A stretch of 64,000 nucleotides of DNA. Origin: Adiantum capillus-veneris. Lineage: Eukaryota; Streptophyta; Polypodiopsida; Polypodiales; Pteridaceae. Below the pieces are notes generated by a model. The model was not told the DNA's origin and searched no databases. It saw only the letters and a list, made by a program, of their open reading frames with translations. Of the stretch, positions 55,713 to 64,000 are shown piece by piece. Location of the stretch: positions 31,150,969 through 31,214,968 of the forward strand of contig CM043942.1 in NCBI GenBank assembly GCA_014529385.2. The letters run 5' to 3'. The translations under genes were made by a program, and so were the position numbers. Each line of letters begins with the position of its first letter. Within the stretch, counting starts at the first letter, position 1.

Positions 55713-58152
55713 CGAATAGACCTAAACTAGGAAAAACACGAGCATCTTGTGTAACTTTGTCCATTAACTTCCTCTAGGTTCACCTAGAGTAAAACTTTCT
55801 TTTTAGAAACCTCATTGCTTAAGAGTGTCGTCTTTTGCTGTGTAGAGGTAGCTTGGAGGTAACTTGTACTTGCCGAGCGCCTTTAGGATTGTAGGATTGT
55901 AAATTTAGATTAGGCTTTGGAGAATGATTGGTAGACGAGACAAGTCTTAAGATCAAAGCTCTGAAAACATAAAAAACACAAGAAAACAAGTGTTTGTGGA
56001 CACTTTCCACAACTCCATTGCATGAGAATATAGGAGTAGGATAAGTAGGATCCGAGGTGGATTTCAGTTGACTGCTCACTCCAAACGAATCATCAGTGAG
56101 TTGTTTATGTGAAGTTGTAGAGTTTCAAATCTACGGCTAGAAATAGCACAAAAAGACTCCAAACCACTCAATCCAACTGGAGAGTAAGCCTAAAAGTTGT
56201 ATAAACCAGTAGGTAAGCTCAAGGACACTTTGAGGTAAAATTTTCAAAAGTTTGCAAAAACTCAAATTATTTACTTTTTCTTGACATTTTAGGCCAAATT
56301 AAGTTTTGACTTGATTTATAGGTTCAAAATAGATAATGAAAAGACTGTCTAGTGAAAAAGTTCAAAAAAGTGTTCATTTTGGGCCAAAAGTTAATAATCG
56401 CAATAATTAACTTTCTGCTCTAAATTGGCCAAGGTTCATACCATTGACTCATTGCATGTATACAAACAAATTTTGTAAAAGCACAAAAGATTTGGATCAA
56501 AAAACATGCCAAAAACTTGCTAAAAACTGAAATTTGACTAAATGTCGAGAAATTGAGTCTGACTTGATGAATCTTGTCCAAATTAAGTTTTAACTCGATT
56601 CATAGGCTCAAAAGAGATCATAAAAAGGGTGTTTAGGGAAAAAGTTGTCATTTTAGGTCAAAAGTTAATAATCGCGATTATGAACTTTTGGCTCAAAACT
56701 GATCAAGGTTCGTACCATTGACTCCTTGCATGTATACAAACAACTTTTGTAAAGACACAAAAGATTTGGATCACAAAACATGTCAAAAACTTGCTAAAAA
56801 CTAAAATCTGACTGATTGTCGAGAAATTGAGTTTGACTTGACGAATCTTGTTCAAATTAAGTTTTAACTTGATTCATAGGCTCAAAAGAGATCATAAAAA
56901 GACTGTTTAGGGAAAAAGTTGAAAAAAGTTGTTATTTTAGGTCAAAAGTTAATAATCACGATTATGAACTTTTGGCTCAAAACTGATCAAGGTTCATACC
57001 ATTGACTCCTTGCATGTATACAAACAACTTTTGTAAAGGCGCAAAAGATTTAGATCAAAAAACAGTCTAAAAACTTGGTGAAAATTGAAATCTGTACTCA
57101 TTGTTGAGAACTTGAGTCTGACTTGGTGAATCTTGTTCAAATTAAGTTTTAACTTGATTCATAGGCTCAAAATAGATCATAAAAAGACTCTCCTCTGAAA
57201 AAGTTGAAAAAAGTTGTCGTTTTAGGTCAAAAATTAATAATCACGATTATGAACTTTTGGCTCAAAACTGACCAAGGTTGATACCATAGACTCTAATCAT
57301 GATTGCAAACATCTTTTGTGAAGGCTCGTGAAGTTTGGATCACAAAACACACCAAAACCTTGATAGAAACTAAAATATGTACTGAATGTCGAGAACTTGA
57401 GTGTGACTTGGTAAATCTTGTTCAAATGCAGAGAAACTTGACTCATAGGATTATCTTGATGTGTTAAACAAGTGTACATGCTCAGATGACCAAAAATCAC
57501 CAAAAGTAAATAATCACGATTATTTACTTTTGGGGAAAAAAAAACCTAACTTGTGTAAATAATCGCGATTATTTACTTTTGCTCCAGAATTGAGAAATTT
57601 TGCATGACTGAGTATACCACAGGGTCAAGCACATCAAGTAGACTCCACAAATCAAATTTGGTGAAATTTGGATCACAAAATTGAGAATTAAGCCAGATTC
57701 TTGGAATCAGAGTCTGCGGACACTATTGTTGATAACTTGGACAAATCTTGATCAAACTCAACCAAACTTGTCCAGAGACCACAGCAAGGTGAATACTTGG
57801 CAAAACAAGCCTAAAAAGTGTAGAAACTGAGAAAAGTAAATAATCGGGATTATTTACTTTTGAGCCCTAGAAACAAGATTTTGGACTTTTGAGCTTGTAC
57901 AATGCTAGAACAACATAATACAAGGCCACTGGTCAATTTTGGGTTCCATCGGATCCAAATTGGTACCTCTTAACTCAGTTTCAAGTTGCAGATTAGTCCT
58001 TTAGCTCCTTGCAAGGGTAGAATTTGGAAATCTCAATTGCTGACTCACTTAGCTCAGATTGAAGAACCAGGTTGCAGGCAAAGAATTGGGAGCTTGACAA
58101 GAGCTGAATTCAAGTTAAGGGGAAAAAACGGATAACAATCTAATCTACAGGT
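55713..58152 (+). repeat. Leader with palindrome array P3
   Basis: Palindromes centred on AATAATCGCGATTATT: 56390-56411, 56664-56685, 56948-56969, 57233-57254, 57506-57527, 57555-57576 and 57836-57857. Intervals: 274, 284, 285, 273, 49, 281. In the first four intact units even the spacer is conserved (GGCTCAAAACTGA.CAAGGTTC...CCATTGACTC..TGCATGTATACAAACAACTTTTGTAAAG). The copies at 57555-57576 is perfect over 22 bp. No coding sequence. Confidence 0.9.
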
Positions 58153-58348
58153 TGAAGGAGTACGAGCGGAAGTGCGACGCGAGAGAGAGAGAGTGCGAGA
58201 AGAAGAGCATGACGATATGGTGAACTCGCTCTACTGTAATGTGTAGAGCATAGTGAGTTCTTATTAGGTTTTTACAAAAGAATATGTGTACATACCTGGC
58301 GGACCGCCCACTTACCTGGGCGACCACATTGGGCTTTATACCCCAACA
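58153..58348 (-). repeat. 3' LTR of copia-5
   Basis: 196 bp, paired with 63468-63661 with about eight substitutions and a 2-bp GA length difference. Minus-strand ends TGTTGGGG...CTTCA. Preceded in minus sense by the purine tract AAGTGGGAGGT. Confidence 0.95.
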
Positions 58349-58437
58349 ACCTCCCACTTAAAGTCCAATGTGGTACTTTAAGTGTGAGAGAAGCTACTAT
58401 ACAAGCTAATATACAAGAGATGTAGAGAAGTGATGTA

Positions 58438-59424
58438 CTACCCTACACCTAACTGCTTGCGAAAATGCGCAAAGCTCTCTGAGGGAAGTCCTTTTGTAAG
58501 TAGATCAGCAGGATTTTCTGTGGTGTGAACTTTGACAAGCTGAAGTTGCTTATCCTCGAGCATTTCCCTGATGAAATGATACTTCACATCCACATGCTTT
58601 GTCTTTGAGTGATATACTGGATTGCGAGCCAATTGTATAGCACTTTGACTATCACAATATAACACAGGCATCTCTTCTTTGATTCCCAAATCTGTTACTA
58701 GTCGATTAAGCCAAATTGATTCTTTGCATGCCTCTGATGCTGCAACATATTCAGCCTCTGTAGTAGACTGAGTAACACAATCTTGTAATCTAGAACGCCA
58801 TGATACTGCTCCACCAGCCAATGTAAAGACATACCCTGATGTAGACCTTCGGTTGTCTAAGTCACCTGCATAATTTGAGTCTCTAAAACCCTTTACACTT
58901 AGCTCCTGACTCCCATAGCATATACGCATACTCTTTGTAGCTTTCAGGTATCTCAATATTCCTTTCACTGCCTCCCAATGTTTCTTGCCTGGGTTTGACA
59001 TGTATCGACTTACTACTCCCACTGCAAATGCAATGTCTGGGCGAGTAGCAATCATTGCATACATCAAACTACCCACTGCAGATGCATATGGAATCTTATC
59101 CATTTCAGCCTTTTCTTCCTCAGACACAGGACAATCTTGTTTGCTAAGTTTCACATATGGTGGCAATGGAACACTCAATGCTTTTCCCTTCTCCATATTG
59201 AAACGTTGCAAAACCTTGTCAATATACTCTGTTTGAGATAACCAAATCAACTTCTTTGATCTGTCTCTCTCAATGCGCATACCAAGTATATGACTTGCCT
59301 CACCAATGTCTTTCATGTCAAACGATTTTGCCATCTTTGACTTCAAAGCTGAAATCTCTTCCAAGTGCTTCCCAGCAATCAACATGTCATCCACATACAA
59401 AATAAGGACAGTGATCGAACTCAC
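58438..59424 (-). pseudogene. RT catalytic end and RNase H of copia-5
   Basis: ITVLILYVDDMLIAGKHLEEISALK starts with the YVDD catalytic motif, then SFDMKDIGEASHILGMRIERDR, YASAVGSLMYAMIATRPDIAFAVGVVSRYM, and RNase H: FRDSNYAGDLDNRRSTSGYVF, STTEAEYVAASEACKESIWLNRL, YCDSQSAIQLARNPVYHSKTKHVDVKYHFIREML, ENPADLLTKGLPSESF. Open to its natural stop. It is out of frame with the upstream RT part because of a deletion near 59,400. Confidence 0.9.
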
Positions 59425-60005
59425 TACGTTTGTAGCCTTGAGAAAGCATAAACTTGTGGAATTTATGGTACCATGCCCTCGGTGATTGTTTTAAGCCATA
59501 AAGACTCTTTAACAACTGGCATACCCAATCTTCCTTGCCTTTCTCAACAAACCCTTCTGGCTGCTGCATGTAAATTTCCACATCTAAATCACTATGCAAG
59601 AACGCTGTCTTGACATCCATTTGGTGCAACACCAAATCTAATATGGAAACCAATGCAAGAAAGCATCTCAATGTAGTCATCTTGACCACCGGAGAGAAGA
59701 CTTCATCAAAGTCAATGCCTTGTTCTTGCTTAAAGCCCTTGGCAACAAGCCTTGCTTTGTACTTTGGTTGACTATCATGAGCGGTGATCTTATACCTGTA
59801 AACCCATTTACAGGGTAGAGCCTTTTTGCCCCATGGTAATTTAACTAGCTTCCATGTCTGGTTTTTATGCAGAGCTGTCATCTCTGACTGCATGGCCAAT
59901 TGCCAATTCCCGGAGTCCTTCATTTGCACTGCTTCCTTGTAACATGAAGGCTCATTGCAATCAGTCAACATGACATAGTTCATAGATGGAACAAACCTAT
60001 CAGGA
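59387..60005 (-). pseudogene. RT N-terminal part of copia-5
   Basis: EAVQMKDSGNWQLAMQSEMTALHKNQTWKLVKLP, CKWVYRYKITAHDSQPKYKARLVAKGFKQEQGIDFDEVFSPVVKMTTLR, HQMDVKTAFLHSDLDVEIYMQQPEGFVEKGKEDWVCQLLKSLYGLKQSPRAWYHKF. It is joined in frame to the upstream gag-integrase part except for one TGA just after HRSGRVM. It ends early at EFDHCPYFVCG, where about ten codons before YVDD are missing and the frame shifts. Confidence 0.9.
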
Positions 60006-60007
60006 GG

Positions 60008-62380
60008 TCACATGACACGTCCAGATCTATGCACAATAGGTGGCTCAGGATCAGCCACAACTTGTGGTTCCACTCTATCATGTCCTTGCTCCTCTTGAGC
60101 CCTGACATTTTGTCTTGCACGTGCAGGTCCATCTTCTTGGAAGACAACTCTTCTAATCTCCTCAACCCTCTCTGGTTTAGAATGATATTTGGATTCATTA
60201 AAGTGAACATCATTGTTGCGGAAAACCTTTCTGGATTCGGGATCCCAAAGTCTGTACCCCATCTCGCCAGAATTATCATAGCCTAGAAAGATGCACTTTC
60301 TACTCTTTGGCTCAAGTTTGTTCCTAAATTCCTTTGGAACGTAAGTATATGCCTCACAGCCAAAGACTCTGAGATGCTTGTATGAGGGCATTTTGTCTGA
60401 CCATACCATCTCTGGTACTGAATCCTTCTGCAAAACCTTGCTAGAAGATCTATTTACAAGATGAACAGCTGTTGATACAGCTTCAGCCCAAAACCCATTT
60501 GGCAGCTGTGCATTAGACAACATACTTCTGACCTTCTCTTGTATGGTCCTATTCATCCTCTCAGCAACACCATTTTGAGGAGGATTGTAAGGAGCAGTAA
60601 GTTCACGTTTTATACCTTTTGACTCACAAAAGTCCTGAAAGGCCTTTGAAACATACTCTCCACCATTGTCAGTGCGTAAGCATTTAAGCTTCTTGCCACT
60701 CTGATTCTCCACAAGTGTCACAAACGTTTTGAAAACACTAAACGCTTCATCCTTGTGCTTGAGAAAGTAAACCCATACTTTCATCGAGTAATCATCTATA
60801 AATTTCATAAAGTAAGAAGCTCCCCCTAGAGATAGGTTAGGCATAGGTCCACACAAATCACTATGAACAAGTGCCAACTGTGTATCTCTTCTACTGCTTC
60901 TATGCTTATGTGGCTGCTGTGTTTGCTTACCATACAGACAATGTTCACAGAATTCAAAATCATTAAATGAAAAGCCAGGCAAATAACCAGAATGAGACAA
61001 GATTTCCATTCCCTTCTTGGACATATGTCCTAACTGGCTATGCCACAAAGAAACGTTCGGCTGCTCGTTTACATTGATTACATTTTTAGAGACATTTGAT
61101 ACATAAATCATGTAAAGTCCTCCAGACTTTACTCCATGTGCTACTGTCATAGAACCCTTGGATATCTTCCACATGTTCTGTCCAAAAGTGGTGACGTAGC
61201 CAGCATCATCAAGTAAACCTGTGCTGATCAAGCTCTTTGTAATTGCGGGAACATGTCTCACATTCTTCAGCATGAAAGAAGAGCCATTCTGAAACTTCAA
61301 TTGAACATCTCCAACACCTAAGATCTCACATGTCTGCCCATTGCCTAGCCGAACATGATCTTTAGTGGTCACATAAGAGGTAAACCACTCCTTGTTTGGA
61401 GACACATGAAGTGATGCCCCTGAGTCTATAATCCAGTCACTCAGTGCATTTCCATCAGATGCTGTAAGAAGAGTTGAGTCCATTGTATTCTTCAAGAAGT
61501 AGATGTCTCCTGGCACTAGACTGTCATCCTCTGCAACAGTGTTTGTCACATTTATTTCTTGAATCTTCACTGAGGACTTATTCTTCTCACCATGGTCTTC
61601 AGCTTTTTCTTTGCCTTTTTCTGCTTTCCATTCTCTACAGTCTCTTTTCATGTGACCCTTCTTGCCACAATGGTAGAATTCTATGTCACTCTTGCCTTTA
61701 GCACTGCGGGACTTGCTACGAGACTGATTCCTCATTCCACCTTTGTACTTTTCTTTGGTCCTTCCCTTGACAACTAAGGCTGTTCCTTTGCCTTTGTCCA
61801 TTGTATTTCTATTGGTTTCTTCAGTAAGCAGACTTCCTTCTACACCTGCTATGTTCAAACCATCTGGAGGTGCAGAATTACTCAAAGCTGTGTGAAAAGT
61901 GTCCCAACTTTCCGGCAATGTGATCAACAGGAACATAACTCTAACAGGTTCATCAAACTTGACACCTTGAGCTGACAACTGACTGTAGATTGTGTTATAT
62001 TCATTCAGATGATTGGACATAGGTGTCCCTTCTTTCATCTTCAAGTCAACAAGCTTCTTAAGCCAGTATACCTGTGAAGTTGCACTCTGCTTCTCATAAA
62101 GATCACTCAGCTTTAACCATGCTTGATAAGCCAACATCTCGTCTGCTACATTGAAGTAAACGCTTTCTGCCAAAGTTAGCATAATGGTAGAAGGTGCCAA
62201 TTCATCCATTTCGTTCCATTCATCTTCGTCCATATCTTCTGGTTTTATCCCCTTGAGCTTTATAGGTTTTATCTGCTTCTTTTGTACCAACACGTGCCAA
62301 ATCTGCTTCTTCCACAATGAGAAATTGGTTCCATCCAGCTTCTTGATATTGTAAAGAGCAGTGTCCTGTGATCCAGCCAT
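60008..62380 (-). CDS. gag-protease-integrase of copia-5 (790 codons)
   Basis: Gag: MAGSQDTALYNIKKLDGTNFSLWKKQIWHVL to about residue 200. Zinc knuckle FYHCGKKGHMKRDC (about residue 235) has Phe where the family has the first Cys. Protease WIIDSGASLHVSP (about 315). Pre-integrase LWHSQLGHMSKKGMEIL...FCEHCLYGKQ gives H, H, C, C. Integrase core: ALVHSDLCGPMP (Asp), CLRTDNGGEY (Asp), PQNGVAERMNR (Glu), the D-D-E triad complete. C-terminal LRVFGCEAYTYVPKEFRNKLEPKSRKCIFLGYD. It ends at a single TGA before the RT part, so the full polyprotein of about 1,310 residues is split. Start chosen at 62380 for the MAGSQD opening. Confidence 0.93.
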   Translation of the reverse strand: MAGSQDTALYNIKKLDGTNFSLWKKQIWHVLVQKKQIKPIKLKGIKPEDMDEDEWNEMDELAPSTIMLTLAESVYFNVADEMLAYQAWLKLSDLYEKQSATSQVYWLKKLVDLKMKEGTPMSNHLNEYNTIYSQLSAQGVKFDEPVRVMFLLITLPESWDTFHTALSNSAPPDGLNIAGVEGSLLTEETNRNTMDKGKGTALVVKGRTKEKYKGGMRNQSRSKSRSAKGKSDIEFYHCGKKGHMKRDCREWKAEKGKEKAEDHGEKNKSSVKIQEINVTNTVAEDDSLVPGDIYFLKNTMDSTLLTASDGNALSDWIIDSGASLHVSPNKEWFTSYVTTKDHVRLGNGQTCEILGVGDVQLKFQNGSSFMLKNVRHVPAITKSLISTGLLDDAGYVTTFGQNMWKISKGSMTVAHGVKSGGLYMIYVSNVSKNVINVNEQPNVSLWHSQLGHMSKKGMEILSHSGYLPGFSFNDFEFCEHCLYGKQTQQPHKHRSSRRDTQLALVHSDLCGPMPNLSLGGASYFMKFIDDYSMKVWVYFLKHKDEAFSVFKTFVTLVENQSGKKLKCLRTDNGGEYVSKAFQDFCESKGIKRELTAPYNPPQNGVAERMNRTIQEKVRSMLSNAQLPNGFWAEAVSTAVHLVNRSSSKVLQKDSVPEMVWSDKMPSYKHLRVFGCEAYTYVPKEFRNKLEPKSRKCIFLGYDNSGEMGYRLWDPESRKVFRNNDVHFNESKYHSKPERVEEIRRVVFQEDGPARARQNVRAQEEQGHDRVEPQVVADPEPPIVHRSGRVM

Positions 62381-63453
62381 AGCTACGCTTCACAGTGGTT
62401 TACTTTCCTGGGAAAAATTCGGCAGAGTTTCCCCTGTAAACTGACCTCTGAACCAATATCAACCTGTCAAATGAACCAAGAAAGCTTCAGATTCTGCATA
62501 AATTTCGGCAGAGTCTCCTTTGTAAAATGGCTCTGGTGTACTCAAAAAACAGACCAAAAACAGCTCAAAAAACACTGTCTCTCTGACACTGTAAGCTACG
62601 AGTAAACCTGTCCTGCACCTGTACTGTCTGTCACTGTCCTGTAAGCATAGACTGTGACAATGCCTCAACGGCAGTAAAGCAAAGATGCAATCCCAATTGT
62701 CTAACTCACAGTCAATACATCCTAGCTGCCTATCTAAGGGTGCTCGAGGGATCGCTCCAAGACCTGTATCACCGAAAGGATCTCAACATTCGAGAATCCC
62801 CCATCTCAATAAAACCTCACTCGACCCTCAACAAAGGCTGCAGTAAATCTGACAGTACATAGACTTCCCACAAAGTCATACATCCACAAATTTCCCACTA
62901 TATGCTGTAACCGCAGCGGCGTTTGTTTGCTGCGTGACTCACAGCCAGCAAACCCTCAACAGACATACATCATCTCTGACAATACATCCCATGTGGAAGT
63001 ACCTGTAATGTCAGGATGAAATCTGGAATATCAAGAAGCAAACACAAGCTACCTGATGAACTAGTGGATGCGGACTATAGTCTATGTGTAGATGCGCCCG
63101 TGTCGTATGTGACACGCCTCCAAGAAGTGTGAGCCGTCCTTCGATGTGTAGACAACCACAAATCAACACTCTAGGAGTGTCGATATCCTCAGCACCTGCA
63201 TTCGTAGGCCGAAAACCCCAAATTTGCAGAGTCGGATCTGCACCCGTCGAGACCACGTAGTCGAAAATGGCTTGCGCAGACCTTTGTCGAAGCCGAACAG
63301 TGGCCGAGATGACCTCAGAATGAAATTCTGACAACACCAAGCCCTTCGAGTTCTCCCACAGGATTTGGGGCCGTGTCTTCGCCTGGCGAATTTGACTTCA
63401 ATCTAAGCTGGTGACTCTAGCCTCCTGCAGTGCTGTCCCGAGCCTCGATCTGA
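62381..63453 (-). other. Leader of copia-5
   Basis: 1.1 kb between primer site and gag start. Short ORFs only, and no periodic palindromes like those in the gypsy leaders. Long for a copia leader; nothing else recognised. Confidence 0.7.
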
Positions 63454-63465
63454 GCTCTGATACCA
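63454..63465 (-). other. Primer binding site of copia-5
   Basis: The minus strand reads TGGTATCAGAGC, complementary to the initiator-Met tRNA 3' end, two bases after the LTR. Confidence 0.95.
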
Positions 63466-63467
63466 GT

Positions 63468-63661
63468 TGAAGGAGTACGAGGGGAATTGCGACGCGAGAG
63501 AGAGAGTGCAAGAAGAAGAGCACGACGATATGGTGAACTCGCTCTACTGTAATGTGTAGAGCATAGTGAGTTCTTATTAGGTTTTTACAAAAGAATATGT
63601 GTATATACTTGGCGGCCCGTCCACTTACCTGGGCGACCACATTGGGCTTTATACCCCAACA
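63468..63661 (-). repeat. 5' LTR of copia-5
   Basis: 194 bp. Minus-strand order TGTTGGGGTATAAAGCCC (TATA-like near its start)...CTTCA. Next to primer site and target duplication. Confidence 0.95.
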
Positions 63662-63877
63662 CAGGTTAGGTTATTCAAGGCCTAGATTTTCATCATTTCA
63701 AAGGCTGCAATCAATTCTGACACTTTCGAGCTAGAGTTAATCAACTCTTATGAGTTGAAGAGGAATCAACTACCAAAAGTACTTTGGCAAAGGAAGTCTT
63801 ATCAAACTTGAGGAGAATTTTTTTTGCTAATCAATACCAAAGTCCGCTAGGAGACAGTTTTTACAGAACTAGTCAAC
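63662..63877 (+). other. End of leader of the host gypsy-type element
   Basis: Continues the sequence left of copia-5 (CAGGT duplicated). No palindrome; it runs to the gag start. Confidence 0.6.
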
Positions 63878-64000
63878 ATGGACTCATCTCGAGCTGAGAG
63901 TTCAAGTACATCAGAGCAAGCTAGTAGCAGTGGTAACACAGGTACAAGTGCAACAGATCAGATTTTACAGCTTTATGGCTACAATGGAGATAAAGTCTTG
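63878..64000 (+). CDS. Probable gag N-terminus, cut by window end
   Basis: MDSSRAESSSTSEQASSSGN followed by TGTSATDQILQLYGYNGDKVL, 41 codons open to the last base. A Ser/Thr-rich start after a primer site, leader and palindrome array fits a Gag opening, but no diagnostic domain is inside the window. Confidence 0.5.
   Translation, partial: MDSSRAESSSTSEQASSSGNTGTSATDQILQLYGYNGDKVL

Larger units (their letters stand above)
58153..63661 (-). mobile_element. Copia-5: best preserved Ty1/copia, perfect target duplication
   Basis: Flanked by CAGGT on both sides (58148-58152 and 63662-63666). Short LTRs of about 195 bp, initiator-Met primer site, 1.1 kb leader, one long gag-pol frame (62380-58438) with one stop and one small deletion/shift. 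It sits in the P3 leader just before the host element gag. LTRs about 96 percent identical by eye mark it as one of the younger insertions. Confidence 0.97.

Noticed and set aside
58145-58357. Small ORFs in the copia-5 LTRs (also 63398-63640)
   Set aside because: The same LTR text read in both copies; no domain or start context.

Overview
This window reads as a land-plant nuclear repeat landscape built almost wholly from nested LTR retrotransposons. No intact host gene, rRNA gene or tRNA gene was found. The plant call rests on Ty1/copia elements primed by initiator-Met tRNA (TGGTATCAGAGC sites), Ty3/gypsy elements with a TGGCRCC primer site of the Athila/Tat type, and long CT/GA/CA microsatellites. 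I cannot name the species; the density of decayed elements suggests a large genome.

Layout. 1-1.7 kb is unassigned sequence with CT/AG microsatellites. 1.7-13.9 kb is a minus-strand Ty3/gypsy element (here B): tandem LTR copies on the left, an extra ORF, protease, gag, a 2.7 kb leader, primer site and 5' LTR. It has no RT or integrase. 13.95-17.3 kb is a decayed minus-strand coiled-coil ORF (A). 17.8-27.85 kb is a plus-strand Ty3/gypsy element with a chromodomain-like tail (C), split inside integrase by a copia element (copia-3, 22.94-27.10 kb). 27.85-41.2 kb is a second plus-strand Ty3/gypsy element (E2), also split inside integrase by a copia element (copia-2, 34.50-39.42 kb) whose own integrase is inverted. 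42.8-49.3 kb is a palindrome array split by copia-4 (43.13-48.29 kb). 49.4-50.9 kb is an ORF related to A. 50.9-55.7 kb holds two direct LTRs, with a minus-strand LTR and ORF between them. 55.7-58.15 kb is a leader with a third palindrome array, ended by copia-5 (58.15-63.66 kb, minus strand, the best preserved element). The window closes on what is probably the first 41 codons of that host element's gag at 63,878.

Main discovery. In three places the untranslated leaders carry a 20-22 bp near-perfect palindrome repeated about every 270-290 bp. The core is ACATGGATCGCGATCCATGT in B, ACATCATACGCGTATGATGT in the E2-type arrays, and TAAATAATCGCGATTATTTA in the 56-58 kb leader. The sequences differ but the architecture is the same: self-complementary, about 20 bp, usually a CG-rich centre, about 280 bp period, and a leader position in at least two cases. 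This looks like a conserved function carried by changing sequence, possibly RNA dimerisation/packaging or binding of a dimeric protein. A second novelty is an extra ORF in both B and E2 with a retropepsin-like segment whose DSG is DPK or DSS, followed by W-x-P-K-type repeats.

How the parts work together. In intact relatives, Gag packages the RNA, protease matures the proteins, RT/RNase H copies the RNA from the tRNA primer site and polypurine tract, and integrase inserts the cDNA. Here most frames carry stops or shifts. B could only move with enzymes supplied in trans, and E2-type elements, which share its extra ORF and leader style, are candidate donors.
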